A stretch of DNA of 64,000 bases from Pedobacter sp. SYSU D00535. Its GTDB lineage: Bacteria; Bacteroidota; Bacteroidia; Sphingobacteriales; Sphingobacteriaceae. Each line of letters opens with the position of its first letter. Position 1 is the first letter of the stretch. The translations under genes were made by a program, and so were the position numbers. The stretch spans positions 930,001 through 994,000 of the forward strand of contig NZ_JAFEWD010000001.1 of the NCBI RefSeq assembly GCF_017355855.1, read 5' to 3'. This document shows, one piece after another, positions 53,253 through 63,531 of the stretch. The notes below the pieces were generated by a model that worked only from the letters and a program-made list of their open reading frames with translations, did no database searches and was not told the DNA's origin.

Positions 53253-54923
53253 TTATTTGGTGTTGTTTAGCGGTGTTACTGCTGCTATTGATACTACGCT
53301 GTTCAGGTAATCCTCAATATTCGTGTACCCATCGTTGTTTTTATCCTTGCTGGCGTCAGACGCGTCGCGAGGGTTCAAGCCATTTTTCGTTTCCCATTCG
53401 TCCGGCATACCGTCGTTGTCTGAATCTTTATAGGGTTGCCCTTTATACTCCGGATAACCACCTACCTGACTAATATCGGTAATGATTCCTTTTTTGTAAG
53501 AGTCAATCGGCAGTCTGCGATGCTCGAATTGGGTAGCGGGAAGTTTTACATTCTTTAAAGGGTTGATGTTGCCGGTTCTTACCTGCTCGATTACCCGCGT
53601 ATCCACCGGATCCCTTTTTGGAAGCGTCGCACCTGTATTTGCCAGCACATACTCATAAGCTTGCTGAGCTGGAAGAACGGTAATCTTAGCCATCGGGAAA
53701 GGCTTGTCGACTTTCATCTTACCGAAGTAGCTCTTCGCTTCTGCAAAAGTCATCAACTCCCCGTTTTTACCTTCGATCTGAACACCACCATTCCAGTTGT
53801 CGCCGGTAACAGCAGCATTGCCTTCTACAATATTCCCGTTTACGAACGCTCTTCCGAAGGTTACGTAAGGAAGTTTACTCCTGCCCGATTCCGGCTTCAA
53901 CAAGCGATAGCTGATCGGTTGCGAAAGTGGAGTAAGCGGTCCTGGCTTGAAATAGTTGTTAAAGATATTATAGTTCGACCGGTAGTCGCCGCCATCAATG
54001 GAACGGTGTACCCAGTTAAATACTACGTTATTGGCAAAGTTGAATACATCCGCCCATCCAATAGAAGGATTACGAGCTGCATTATTGGCCCATAGGTTCC
54101 GCATATACGTAGCATTTTCACCACCGATGGTACTACCGAAAGCGTGGTTCCAGGTATCCAGCGCTTCCGAGAAGATCGAGTTCTGGATGGTGATGTTGAC
54201 GGTTCCAAGTTTTGCCTCCTTGGTGCCTGTACTATCATTATACATGTGGCGGTACATCGACATATTCTCGTCCAGGCCCCAGCTTGCAGATACGTGGTCG
54301 ATCATAATGTTCCCGATAGGATTTCCTCCGATTGCATCATCCCGGCGTCCCACATTGGTTTCACCCCTTCTAAAACGCATAAAGCGGATCACCACGTCGT
54401 GCGTATTGATCCATACCGATTCTCCGGCTACGCAAACGCCATCGCCTGGCGCTGTCTGTCCGGCAATGGTAATATACGGTGCACGGATAATCAGCGGACT
54501 TTTTAAACGAATAATACCAGCCACATTGAATACAACGGTACGCGCACCACCCTTTTCACAGGCTTCTCTCAGCGTACCCGGACCGCTGTCCGCAAGGCTT
54601 GTTACCACATATACTTTTCCTCCGCGACCGCCAAAGGAGTAGGCGCCACCGCCCTCTGCACCCGGGAAAGCCGGGATAGAAGCCTGAGGCAGATCGATAG
54701 GCCTCGAAGCCCATGGAATATAAGGTTTTCCCTGCAGGGCTTCCTGCTCGATAATGGGCAATGCCTTCTGCCAGGCAATTTCCGATTGGCGGCGGGCTTC
54801 ATCCATCATGGCATGACTTGCCCGACCGATTGCTTCCGGAACCTTTGGGTATTGAGCCGAAGCTGTATTGGTAATTCCAGCTACAGCCGCCAATAAAAGG
54901 AATCCTTTCTTGTACTTGTTCAT
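53253..54923 (-). CDS. pectate-lyase-like polysaccharide lyase (PL1 type), secreted
   Basis: 556 aa from the ATG at 54923, which starts the signal peptide MNKYKKGFLLLAAVAGITNT (cleavage near SAQ); the frame is open 22 codons further. Beta-helix with the PL1 pattern AFPGAEGGGAYSFGGRGGKV, TLREACEKGGARTVVFNVAG, VVIRFMRFRRGETN and IMIDHVSASWGLDENMS. It ends in Ca-binding-like repeats (KDSDNDGMPDEWETKNGLNP ... KDKNNDGYTNIEDYL). Cleaves pectin-type polymer by beta-elimination. It is 75 nt downstream of an outer-membrane receptor gene, a likely operon. A strong hairpin follows the stop. Confidence 0.88.
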   Translation of the reverse strand: MNKYKKGFLLLAAVAGITNTASAQYPKVPEAIGRASHAMMDEARRQSEIAWQKALPIIEQEALQGKPYIPWASRPIDLPQASIPAFPGAEGGGAYSFGGRGGKVYVVTSLADSGPGTLREACEKGGARTVVFNVAGIIRLKSPLIIRAPYITIAGQTAPGDGVCVAGESVWINTHDVVIRFMRFRRGETNVGRRDDAIGGNPIGNIMIDHVSASWGLDENMSMYRHMYNDSTGTKEAKLGTVNITIQNSIFSEALDTWNHAFGSTIGGENATYMRNLWANNAARNPSIGWADVFNFANNVVFNWVHRSIDGGDYRSNYNIFNNYFKPGPLTPLSQPISYRLLKPESGRSKLPYVTFGRAFVNGNIVEGNAAVTGDNWNGGVQIEGKNGELMTFAEAKSYFGKMKVDKPFPMAKITVLPAQQAYEYVLANTGATLPKRDPVDTRVIEQVRTGNINPLKNVKLPATQFEHRRLPIDSYKKGIITDISQVGGYPEYKGQPYKDSDNDGMPDEWETKNGLNPRDASDASKDKNNDGYTNIEDYLNSVVSIAAVTPLNNTK

Positions 54924-54998
54924 CTTTACTTTGCTGTTAGTATAATTGTTCATATAATTTACGATTGAAGTTCCTTCCCCGGCCTCCATGTCAGCCTC

Positions 54999-57638
54999 CT
55001 ACCTACCAAACTGCTGCAGGCGGTAGTTAAAGGAGAGCAGGAAATATCGTGCGAGCCTGTTATTCCGACGGTCCACGATCTCGTTGTCGAACACATCTCT
55101 GGAAATACCTGTGTTCTGATTTAACAGGTCGTTGCCCTGCAGACGAATAGATCCTTTGTTCCCTTTCAGAAAGCGGTGCTCTAAATAAAGGCTCAGAATA
55201 GTTGGGTTAGGATTTCCGCTATTGTAGCCCTGATTAATGGTTTGCGAAAAGTCATAGCCCAGAGTCAGGTCCTTGAAGAAGTAATTCCTTCCCTCCAAAC
55301 CGATATAATAGGTATGCAGCTTCCTCTCGTTAAATCCGGGAGCAGAATAGTTAGTGGTATTGAACGAATAGGACGTATTGATCTCGGTATTGATAATATC
55401 GGCCAAATCAAACCTGAACTTAAAGCCTTGTGTCAGCACAAAGTTCTTTCCGATGTTTCTTTCATTGTTTGTAAAAGCGATATTATTACTGTAATTACCA
55501 GCACCGTAGTAGGTTAAGACATACTTTCGTTCGTTAAACGGTCTTGAAAAAGCGTAATTACCCCTGGCGGTGTAAAATCCATCAGTATTGATGAAACTGG
55601 TGTACTGTTTCAGACTGTCAGGATCGATCACCCTGGCGCTTACAATCTTGTTCTGCGTTTGGTTAAACGAAAGGTTGCCAAACATGGTATAACCTGAGGA
55701 CCAGTCTGACTGCCTGTACTCCAGTCCCATATTATGGCTGAACTCGGGCTTCAAATCCGGATTTCCGGTTACCACGTTTTGCAGGTTGGAATTATCGGTG
55801 ATCGGCTGCAGCTGACTGAAGCCGGGCTGACTGTTACGCCCAAAATACCGGGCAACCAGGGAGCTCTTTTTAGAAAACTTATAAGCAAAGCGCGCAACAG
55901 GTATCCAGTTGAATGTTCTCTTGGAAGTGTACAAGTTCCTGCTTACGTCCTGCCCCTCGAGCAAGGCGGGTTGGGCAGAAAGCCCAATCACATAGTTAAA
56001 ATGGTTTTGCTGCTGCCGGTAGTTCATCTCAACAGTATTAGTGGTGAACTGGTAGTTATAGTCATTACTAAGGTTTTTATTCACCGTTTCCAAACCACTG
56101 ACCGGATCTACATCCCGCGTATTACGGACACTCTCCGTATGAGAGCGGTTCCAACCGTAGCTCAGTTCCAGGAACGAGGTTTTGGAAATGGGTTCCATGT
56201 ACGACAGCTCGAATCGCGTCCTGCTATTAATGTTATCGCTGTTAGTAACCTGATGTTGATATTCAGAAGTAATGTTGTCAAGTGAATCAGTAAATAAGTA
56301 ATCGTTGGTTACTTCGCGATCCTGACTACCATCAGAGCGATTGAGGTCGGAGCGTACACTGAAATTTCTGCCTGGTTTGGAGAACTTGTGATTAAAAAAG
56401 ATCTCTGCCCCCAGCTGAGAGGACAATGAGCTGTTCGAGGAAATATTTTCTCTGCTGGAGGAAGAGGCAAGCAGTCGCGTGAAGGTCGCCCCGGTATTGT
56501 TCGATCTGCTCGGGTTGTAGGATATCTCCGGCTCCACTTTCAGATAATTGTTCTTGTCGATCTCGTATTCAAAGTTCCAGGACAAGCGGTGATCATTATC
56601 AAAACGCCGGGTATTGTTACTCGCATCGTCGAAACGCGTGTACTCAGAATAAATGTTCTGGCTCAGCACGTTCTCAAGGGTACTATTGTTGCTGGCATTA
56701 AAGCGGTAACTTCCGTACGAACTCAGTTTCTCGCCCCATTTATCACGATAATTAAACTTTAAAGCGCCGGCATCAGTAGTTCCTGCTCCGCCTGTAATAT
56801 TATTCAGCGTGCCGTCGAAGGAGAGTTGCTGATCGCCGTTGAATCTGCTTGCCCGGAATCTTCCTGCGTAGCGATCCTCAGTACCCAGTCCACCCTCCAT
56901 TCTTCCGAAGTATCCTTTTCTTTTATCGGGTTTGGTATTGATATTCAGCACCTTTTGCGGCTCTTCCGTTTTCACCCCTGTTAGCTTGGCCTGCTCTCCG
57001 TAATCATCAATCACCTGCAGATTTTGTACGATATCGGCAGGTAGGTTCTGAAGGGCGGCACGGGCATCGTCCCCAAAAAAATCTTTGCCGTTCAAGCGGA
57101 TCCTGGTCACTGCCTGGCCCTGCGCCGTAACGCTCCCATCCTTGCTTACTTCCAATCCGGGAAGCTTTTTTACCATCTCTTCTACAGCGTCACCCTCCCG
57201 CACCTGGTACGCCCGTGCATCATACTGAACCGTGTCTTCTTTTACCCGAACGGGAGTAATGGCCACGATTACAACTTCCTGCAGCTCATTAAACGCGTCT
57301 GCCAAAGTAATGCGGGGAAGGGTCACAACGCTTCCCTGCTTATCCACGCTGTACTCCCGGCTAAAGATTTGATACCCAATTGAAGTCGCTGTCAGCCTAA
57401 ACTTACCCGCTTTCACCGCTGGAAAAGTAAACTCACCATTGATGTTGGTGGCCGTCCCCAAAGTATCACTTGCAGAAGTGATCCTGACCGAAACCGATGG
57501 CAGAACGCCTGTAGAGTCTGCTATAACCCCTTTTATTGTTCTCCGGAATTGCGCTTCAGCCACAGAGCAAAGCAATAGCAATAAAGATATGGATAGTAAT
57601 AGCTTCTTCGTTAGTAATTGGTTCAACGTCCGTTTCAT
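54999..57638 (-). CDS. TonB-dependent-type outer-membrane receptor (beta-barrel family 3)
   Basis: 879 aa. Signal peptide ending near CSVAEAQ, a carboxypeptidase-regulatory-like domain (IKGVIADSTGVLPSVSVRI), then an N-terminal plug-like region (YDARAYQVREGDAVEEMVKK with LPGLEVSKDGSVTAQGQAVT, RIRLNGKDFFGDD), then a barrel without a classical SusC signature (no VVVVGYG; VVIVAITPVRV instead). This fits the outer-membrane beta-barrel receptors common in Bacteroidota rather than SusC. First gene with PL1 downstream. The putative substrate is a pectic fragment (inference). Confidence 0.88.
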   Translation of the reverse strand: MKRTLNQLLTKKLLLSISLLLLLCSVAEAQFRRTIKGVIADSTGVLPSVSVRITSASDTLGTATNINGEFTFPAVKAGKFRLTATSIGYQIFSREYSVDKQGSVVTLPRITLADAFNELQEVVIVAITPVRVKEDTVQYDARAYQVREGDAVEEMVKKLPGLEVSKDGSVTAQGQAVTRIRLNGKDFFGDDARAALQNLPADIVQNLQVIDDYGEQAKLTGVKTEEPQKVLNINTKPDKRKGYFGRMEGGLGTEDRYAGRFRASRFNGDQQLSFDGTLNNITGGAGTTDAGALKFNYRDKWGEKLSSYGSYRFNASNNSTLENVLSQNIYSEYTRFDDASNNTRRFDNDHRLSWNFEYEIDKNNYLKVEPEISYNPSRSNNTGATFTRLLASSSSRENISSNSSLSSQLGAEIFFNHKFSKPGRNFSVRSDLNRSDGSQDREVTNDYLFTDSLDNITSEYQHQVTNSDNINSRTRFELSYMEPISKTSFLELSYGWNRSHTESVRNTRDVDPVSGLETVNKNLSNDYNYQFTTNTVEMNYRQQQNHFNYVIGLSAQPALLEGQDVSRNLYTSKRTFNWIPVARFAYKFSKKSSLVARYFGRNSQPGFSQLQPITDNSNLQNVVTGNPDLKPEFSHNMGLEYRQSDWSSGYTMFGNLSFNQTQNKIVSARVIDPDSLKQYTSFINTDGFYTARGNYAFSRPFNERKYVLTYYGAGNYSNNIAFTNNERNIGKNFVLTQGFKFRFDLADIINTEINTSYSFNTTNYSAPGFNERKLHTYYIGLEGRNYFFKDLTLGYDFSQTINQGYNSGNPNPTILSLYLEHRFLKGNKGSIRLQGNDLLNQNTGISRDVFDNEIVDRRNNRLARYFLLSFNYRLQQFGR

Positions 57639-57771
57639 TATCAGGTTCCTCTGGTCGATTAAAGGTTAATCCAATCAAAGCAACAGATTTTAGAACTCGC
57701 AGGAAAGGGGATGCCGACACAGACGGATATTTACAGACTGAAACGGGATAATGGAAGGACAGACGGGAGGG

Positions 57772-58563
57772 CTATTGGTCCAGCCAAGCCTTAAACAAAG
57801 GTGTTTTCTGACTGCTGATCACTACTTCCTCTTCGATCGGGGGCTCCAGTGTCAGTTTTAACCTTCCTTTAAAATAGGGATGGATCTCTTTTGCCGCATC
57901 GATATGAATGATGAGATTACGGTTGACGTGGAAGAACAGAAATGGATCCAGCATAGTTACCAATTCATCCAGCGAGTAATCTACCGGGTACTGGTGACCA
58001 TCTTTCGTCACCAGAAGGTTCAACTTGCTCTGGGAATGAAAATAGGCTATTTCATCTACCTTTATGGCCCTGATCCGGGTACCCAACTTCACCATAAAAC
58101 GGGTTTTGTAGTTGTCTCCTTTGTTTTTTATGATGTTGACAATCTCATTGATCTGTTGTTCGGCGGGGGCAAGCGGCCGGAGCTCCTGCATTTCCTTCAT
58201 CTTTTGTAAACTCTGTTCCAGCCGGGAGTACTGCACAGGCTTTAACAGGTAGTCAATGCTATGCAACTGGAAGGCCCGCAAGGCATACTGGTCATACGCT
58301 GTACAAAATATTACGGGGCACTTCACCTCCACCTGTCTGAATATATCAAAGCACAAGCCGTCAGCCAGGTGAATATCGAGCAGAATCAGATCCGGGAGGG
58401 CATTCTCCTGCAACCAGGTCACAGAGGTGGCCACAGAAGCGAGTTTTGCAGTCACCTGAATCGTAGCATCGTATTCGTGCAGGTGTTTCTCCAGTTTATC
58501 CGCGGCAAGCGGTTCATCTTCAATAATTAAAACTCGCATTTTGCTTGTAGTTAGTGCTGCCAT
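57772..58563 (-). CDS. LytTR-family response regulator
   Basis: 263 aa. Receiver domain MRVLIIEDEPLAADKLEKHL, phospho-Asp in ILLDIHLADG, and the LytTR DNA-binding domain (RAIKVDEIAYFHSQSKLNLL, then FFHVNRNLIIHID). It begins 2 nt after the kinase stop. A second ATG at 58539 starts closer to the usual receiver edge, so the first eight residues may not be used. Works with the kinase at 58566; target genes are unknown but could include the neighbouring receptor/PL1 pair. Confidence 0.92.
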   Translation of the reverse strand: MAALTTSKMRVLIIEDEPLAADKLEKHLHEYDATIQVTAKLASVATSVTWLQENALPDLILLDIHLADGLCFDIFRQVEVKCPVIFCTAYDQYALRAFQLHSIDYLLKPVQYSRLEQSLQKMKEMQELRPLAPAEQQINEIVNIIKNKGDNYKTRFMVKLGTRIRAIKVDEIAYFHSQSKLNLLVTKDGHQYPVDYSLDELVTMLDPFLFFHVNRNLIIHIDAAKEIHPYFKGRLKLTLEPPIEEEVVISSQKTPLFKAWLDQ

Positions 58564-58565
58564 TC

Positions 58566-59615
58566 CTAAAGCATTTCCAATAGAGGGAGTCGGACCACAA
58601 AGCGTCTTTCGTCCTGTGACACTTCTATCGGGCTTTCAGAGAGATACTCGTATCTTTTCCGGATACTGTCCAGCCCCGTTCCTGAGGCAAAAGACCCTTC
58701 CGAATTTTTTAACTGCAGACTATTCTCAACAATTAACCATTTATCTTCCTCCAAAAATACCCGAATAAGCAGTGGTTTTTCGGATGAAATAGCGTTGTGC
58801 TTGATCGCATTCTCAATTAGTAATTGTAGCGATAAGGGAGGAATGCATATACGATCTGACAAGCCAGGACTCACTGCAATTTCAACCCGCAGCTGGCTTT
58901 CGAACCTTTTCTTCAGTAGGAATACATACGATTCGATAAAGTCTATCTCCGTATTCAGGGGGACAAGCTCCTCCTTTTTGTACTGCAGTACGTAACGATA
59001 CACCTCCGCAAACTTATCCAAAAATTCCTGTGCAGTCTTCCTGTCGCTATCGATCAGGGAGGATAAAACGTTGAGATTGTTAAAGAGAAAATGCGGATCG
59101 AGCTGCATCCGCAACGACTCCAGCTGGGTACGCAGGTTCTCCTCCCGCAGCCTGTCAGAAAGCAAGTGAGCCTTCTTCCATTGGTTCATGAAAAAGATCC
59201 CGAAGATAATGGACAACACCGGGATGATAAACAGCAAACCATAGACATTGAGCACCACCAGTTGACCGGGTGTAGGCAGCCCTTCGGTAAGCAGTCCGCG
59301 GAAGAGGTAGTACGTACTATTGATGCAGAATAGAGAAAAAACCGAGCTGCAGAACAGCTGCAGTAAAAAGCGTTTGGAGGTATGCTTCGACCAGGGGAAG
59401 CGACTATCCAACAGCTCAAAAATGGTCCTGTTACCGTACCACAAAAGGATGATGACAGAAACGATCCATAAAAAAGCCGCGAGGTAGATCATTTCAAGCT
59501 GAGCGGCATAGACAACATAGCCAAGTACGAGACTAAGCACTGCAAGGCTTGCCCAAAGACCTTTCAGCCAGGCCTTGTTTTTATTCAGGTGCGTAACTTT
59601 TTTTGAAGAAACCAT
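58566..59615 (-). CDS. LytS-type sensor histidine kinase
   Basis: 349 aa. Four membrane helices in the first 145 residues (ASLAVLSLVLGYVVYAAQ, MIYLAAFLWIVSVIILLW, and two more), then the HPK7 phospho-acceptor region LRMQLDPHFLFNNLNVLSSL (H175), then the ATPase part LSLQLLIENAIKHNAISS and GTGLDSIRKRYEYL. No periplasmic sensory domain is visible, so it probably senses membrane-related cues or acts through a partner. It is coupled to the response regulator (2-nt gap) and to the secreted protein gene before it (1-nt gap). Confidence 0.92.
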   Translation of the reverse strand: MVSSKKVTHLNKNKAWLKGLWASLAVLSLVLGYVVYAAQLEMIYLAAFLWIVSVIILLWYGNRTIFELLDSRFPWSKHTSKRFLLQLFCSSVFSLFCINSTYYLFRGLLTEGLPTPGQLVVLNVYGLLFIIPVLSIIFGIFFMNQWKKAHLLSDRLREENLRTQLESLRMQLDPHFLFNNLNVLSSLIDSDRKTAQEFLDKFAEVYRYVLQYKKEELVPLNTEIDFIESYVFLLKKRFESQLRVEIAVSPGLSDRICIPPLSLQLLIENAIKHNAISSEKPLLIRVFLEEDKWLIVENSLQLKNSEGSFASGTGLDSIRKRYEYLSESPIEVSQDERRFVVRLPLLEML

Positions 59616-59616
59616 G

Positions 59617-60846
59617 TTACCTGAAAGTAATGTCGTTAACCTGATTCCAGGCGATGTATTTATAGCGCGAGTTCTTGAGCCACACGATCAAGCCCCAGTT
59701 TTTATCGGTGACATCGTTGTGATTGCTCAACAGCAAAACCCGGCCGTCTTTCAAAACGATACGGGCATTTGCCCCGTCCTGAATGGAAATCCCACTGATA
59801 GTCCTGAAAGGAATCTGATAGTGAATATCATGACTGGTGCCTTCCAGTAGTTCCGCCGTCCAGTCTTCGTCGAGGTCGAATGTACAGTTTCCTTTATAGA
59901 CCTCCCCATTCTTCATACGCACCGTTGCATAAATCCTGCTGGGTTTCGGGTAGTTGGCATAACCCAGCCCATCCGGCACCCGGGTAAACCGTACGGATTG
60001 AAAGGCACTCCACTCCACGATGGCCCTGCCCCACTCGGGATGCATCACTACAATCCCCCGATTAGCGGCGTTTACATCCCCGTTATTTTTCAGAAAAAGC
60101 TTTTTGTCTGAGTGAAACTTCACAATAGCTCCCTTGTCCCTTTTCTCAATCGACTGGATATCTTCGAATCGAAATTCGGAGTTTTCCGTATTGTTGCCTA
60201 CTTTCCCTTGCAGCTTTTGGCGGCTATGAAACTTAATCTTATCCCACTGGATAAAGCCAGACAAGTCGCCTCGGGAGGTCCGGACTGTTCCGTACAATAA
60301 GCGGCCTTTGAGCGGAACCAGATTGGCAGGCGTTGCTCTGAACTTGATCCAGCTGATTTGTTCCCAGCTGATTCTTCTAAAACTTCCACTATAGATACTA
60401 ATAGATTTACCCAAATGGCGGCTTTCATCCGGGCTCGCTGCCACTCTAAGCTTGGATCCGTTTTTTAAAAATATCTGTGCTTCCCGGGGACCGGTAACAT
60501 GAATGGACGCAATATCGCCGAACTGGCACAACAATTCGTTTTGTCTCTGTGGTTGTTTGTCTTTCCAGAGATCCATAAACTGCCAGTCGAAGCCACCTTC
60601 GTCCCCGGCATTGTTTAATTTACCCAACTGTTCCTTATTCAGATAGTTGAGTATATAAGAATTCTGTTTGGATACCAGCAGGATGTCTGTCCAGAGCACC
60701 TGTCCCCCACTCCAGCGAATAGGACCAGTTAACACCGTTTTGTCTTTCAGTATCACCTCCCCATAGATCAAGCCCTCGTACTGCGCCCGGGCGGGACAAG
60801 CAGCAAGAAGCAGGAGAAACATAACCAGGCGAGATAGAAAAGACAT
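59617..60846 (-). CDS. secreted protein of unknown function, first gene of the LytS/LytTR operon
   Basis: 409 aa from the ATG at 60846, which begins a good signal peptide (MSFLSRLVMFLLLLAACPAR). The body is made of beta-rich repeats with the unit LKDKT/LKNGS/MKNGE followed by a hydrophobic strand (for example YGEVILKDKTVLTGPIRWSG and RIYATVRMKNGEVYKGN), so it may be a beta-propeller-like or repeat barrel. Its stop is 1 nt from the kinase start, which points to a sensory accessory role. No family recognised. Confidence 0.7.
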   Translation of the reverse strand: MSFLSRLVMFLLLLAACPARAQYEGLIYGEVILKDKTVLTGPIRWSGGQVLWTDILLVSKQNSYILNYLNKEQLGKLNNAGDEGGFDWQFMDLWKDKQPQRQNELLCQFGDIASIHVTGPREAQIFLKNGSKLRVAASPDESRHLGKSISIYSGSFRRISWEQISWIKFRATPANLVPLKGRLLYGTVRTSRGDLSGFIQWDKIKFHSRQKLQGKVGNNTENSEFRFEDIQSIEKRDKGAIVKFHSDKKLFLKNNGDVNAANRGIVVMHPEWGRAIVEWSAFQSVRFTRVPDGLGYANYPKPSRIYATVRMKNGEVYKGNCTFDLDEDWTAELLEGTSHDIHYQIPFRTISGISIQDGANARIVLKDGRVLLLSNHNDVTDKNWGLIVWLKNSRYKYIAWNQVNDITFR

Positions 60847-60931
60847 ACAATTCGGGTAGCGCAAACTCAACAAGGGGAACAAGTTAACGGTAAAACTGAA
60901 GTATTGCAAAGGTTTAGGTGACGAATCGGGA

Positions 60932-60964
60932 TAAAAGAAGCCCCTACCTGGAACTAACAGGGCT
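60932..60964 (-). terminator. possible terminator of the GH3 transcript
   Basis: On the minus strand AGCCC...GGGCT forms a short stem (one bulge) followed by TTCTTTTAT. It lies about 160 nt past the GH3 stop. Confidence 0.4.
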
Positions 60965-61126
60965 GGATGAGGTTTTTTACCGCCGGCGATAGTTTTTGAG
61001 GAGCGTTTTTGTCAGAACCGCCTCTATGCTCATTTTTATGAAGCTGGCTTTCATTCATTATATTCTAGGTACTGATTCAGAGGAAGTAGCCTTAACACTC
61101 CCCCTGAATCAACCTGCACGGTTTTT

Positions 61127-63430
61127 CTATTCAACTACAAAATTCTTCGACAGTCCGCCAACCTGTACTTTGAACTCACCCGGTTCTACCACGAAGCGGT
61201 GATCCTTTCCTACAAAACCTAGTTGCTCAGCACCAAGGCTGAAGGTGACCGTTTTTGTTTCTCCGGGCTTCAGATGGATCTTTTCAAATCCCTTCAGGCG
61301 TTTCACATCAGGAGTGATCGACGCAAAAAGATCACACAGATAAAGCTCTACGACTTCCTTTCCGTCCCTTTGTCCCGTATTTTTCACATCTACCGATACG
61401 CTGACACTTTCATTAGATCCTATTTTGTCGGCACTGAAACGAAGATTGCTGTAACTAAAGCTGGTATAGCTTAGTCCATGTCCAAATTCCCATTGAGGAT
61501 TATAATCCGCATCATAGTTATACACTCCCTGCACTACATCCCTGCTTTCCGAAGGCTTATGATTATAGGGCACCAACGAGTTGGGATACTTCGGGTAGTT
61601 ATAGGGTAGCTTTCCGGAAGGATTCACGTCCCCGTAGATGATATCGACTAAAGCATCTCCACCATAATTGCCCGGCAGATAGGCTTGAATGATGGCTGCC
61701 ATCTGGGATTCAAACTTGCTGATAATCCTTGGCCGCCCCTCGTTCAATACCAGAATAACCGGTTTTCCTACTGCCGCTAGTTTTTTTGCAAATTCCGTCT
61801 GAAGTTCAGAGAGATACAGATCGCTTAAATTACCCGGAGTTTCCGTATAAGAGTTCTCTCCAAGACAGAGAATAACATAATCGGCCTTTTCTGCAGCTTT
61901 AAGAGCCTCTTCCATTTTGTCCGCATACTCTTCAAAATACTTTCCGTCCATCTTATAGCTCACACCCGGAACGTACGTCACCCGGTCCTTGCCAACCTCG
62001 TTAATAAAGGCTTCGACAATGGTATTATATTTTCCTGCAAACTCTTCTACTTTTTCTCCTTGCCAGGAATACGTCCATCCGCCGTTCAGGGTACGCATGG
62101 AATTACCATTAGGCCCGGTTACCAGTACGTTAGCGCTCTTTTTCAGAGGAAGGATGTTGGCCGTATTTTTTAGCAAGGTGATGGATTCACTCGCGGAGAG
62201 GTAAGACAAGCGGGCAAACTCCTCCCCTCCAAACTTGGTATACTTTTTATAATCCGAAACAGGTCGTTCAAAGAGGCCAAGCTGGTATTTTAAGGTAAGA
62301 ACCCTGCTTACCGCCTCATTTATGCGTTCTTCCTTAACTTTCCCTTCCTTTACCAGCGCTACCAGATTATCGCAAAAACGTTCGTATTCATACGCAACCA
62401 TCGACATGTCGATCCCTGCATTAATCGCAAGCATGATTGCTTCCTTATGGTCCCTGGCTATTTTATCCCTCGTAAAGAGGTTCTCGATATCTCCCCAATC
62501 CGTAACAACCAAGCCCTTAAAACCAAGTTCCTCCCGAAGAAGCTTGATTAAAATATCAGGATTCGCATGAACAGGGATGCTGTTGATTAAGCCGGAGTTG
62601 ATCATGATCGTATGTGCTCCGGCGTCGATAGCAGCTTTAAATGCAGGGAGATGGTATTCCCGCAAAGCCTGCTCCGAGATGTAAGCGGGGGTACGGTCCT
62701 TTCCCGAAACCGATATCTGATAGCCCAAAAAATGCTTCAGGCAGGATGCCACCCGAAAAGGATCTGACACTTGATTATCCTGCCCCTCATACCCTTTTAT
62801 CATTTGCTTTCCCAGCTCAGAAACAAGGTAGGGATCCTCACCAAAAGTCTCCCATTGCCTTGGAAAGCGAGGGTCAGGCCCGAGGTCCAGAACCGGCGAA
62901 AAGTTCCAGGGAATGGAACTCGCCCTGGTTTCGTAGGCAGTAACTTCTGCACCCTTCAGCACCAGCTCCCGGTTACGGCTTGCGGCCATCGAAATTTGCT
63001 GAGGAAACATTGTAGCACCGGCAGTATAGGTAGTGCCATGAATAGCATCAACTCCATAAATCACAGGAATTTTCAAACCTGTTTTATTCGCGTTTTGAAT
63101 CTGGCTGATAATCTTATACCATACTCCAGGTGTGCGGGCCCTGTTATTTGCCGTATTGAGCACAGAGCCCACCTTGTAGGTAGAAAAGGCTTTTTCCAGC
63201 AAGGCAGGATCTAATTCTACGGGTTCATTACTGCTGAAACGATCTCGCCCTTTGGTAATCACATCCAGCGTTAATTGAGTCATCTGACCCACTTTTTCTT
63301 GAAGCGTCATCTTCGATAAGAGCGCTTGTACTTTACTATCAATTGAAACAGCCGATTCCTTCTTTTTTTGGGCCAGCACAGTACCTGCACAGGCCGCCAC
63401 CAGGACTGCTGTTATAATGGCATTCTTCAT
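61127..63430 (-). CDS. GH3-family beta-glucosidase, secreted
   Basis: 767 aa from the ATG at 63430, which begins the signal peptide MKNAIITAVLVAACAGTVLA; the frame is open 31 codons further. The (beta/alpha)8 domain holds IPVIYGVDAIHGTTY, SPVLDLGPDPRFPRQWETFG, VASCLKHFLGYQ and the nucleophile Asp in LVVTDWGDIENL (about D311). The C-terminal alpha/beta domain has SESITLLKNTANILPLKKSA and GENSYTETPG; the last domain is fibronectin-type. Retaining exo-beta-glucosidase or related activity. It follows a GH16 gene by about 100 nt on the same strand, a beta-glucan degradation pair. Confidence 0.95.
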   Translation of the reverse strand: MKNAIITAVLVAACAGTVLAQKKKESAVSIDSKVQALLSKMTLQEKVGQMTQLTLDVITKGRDRFSSNEPVELDPALLEKAFSTYKVGSVLNTANNRARTPGVWYKIISQIQNANKTGLKIPVIYGVDAIHGTTYTAGATMFPQQISMAASRNRELVLKGAEVTAYETRASSIPWNFSPVLDLGPDPRFPRQWETFGEDPYLVSELGKQMIKGYEGQDNQVSDPFRVASCLKHFLGYQISVSGKDRTPAYISEQALREYHLPAFKAAIDAGAHTIMINSGLINSIPVHANPDILIKLLREELGFKGLVVTDWGDIENLFTRDKIARDHKEAIMLAINAGIDMSMVAYEYERFCDNLVALVKEGKVKEERINEAVSRVLTLKYQLGLFERPVSDYKKYTKFGGEEFARLSYLSASESITLLKNTANILPLKKSANVLVTGPNGNSMRTLNGGWTYSWQGEKVEEFAGKYNTIVEAFINEVGKDRVTYVPGVSYKMDGKYFEEYADKMEEALKAAEKADYVILCLGENSYTETPGNLSDLYLSELQTEFAKKLAAVGKPVILVLNEGRPRIISKFESQMAAIIQAYLPGNYGGDALVDIIYGDVNPSGKLPYNYPKYPNSLVPYNHKPSESRDVVQGVYNYDADYNPQWEFGHGLSYTSFSYSNLRFSADKIGSNESVSVSVDVKNTGQRDGKEVVELYLCDLFASITPDVKRLKGFEKIHLKPGETKTVTFSLGAEQLGFVGKDHRFVVEPGEFKVQVGGLSKNFVVE

Positions 63431-63531
63431 GTTATCTAAAATTAAAAGTGGAATGTATGGTTGCAATCTGCATAAGAGCTGTCTGAGAAACTGGTTGATA
63501 TCCATCCACCGCTCCTCAGACAACTTTCTTA

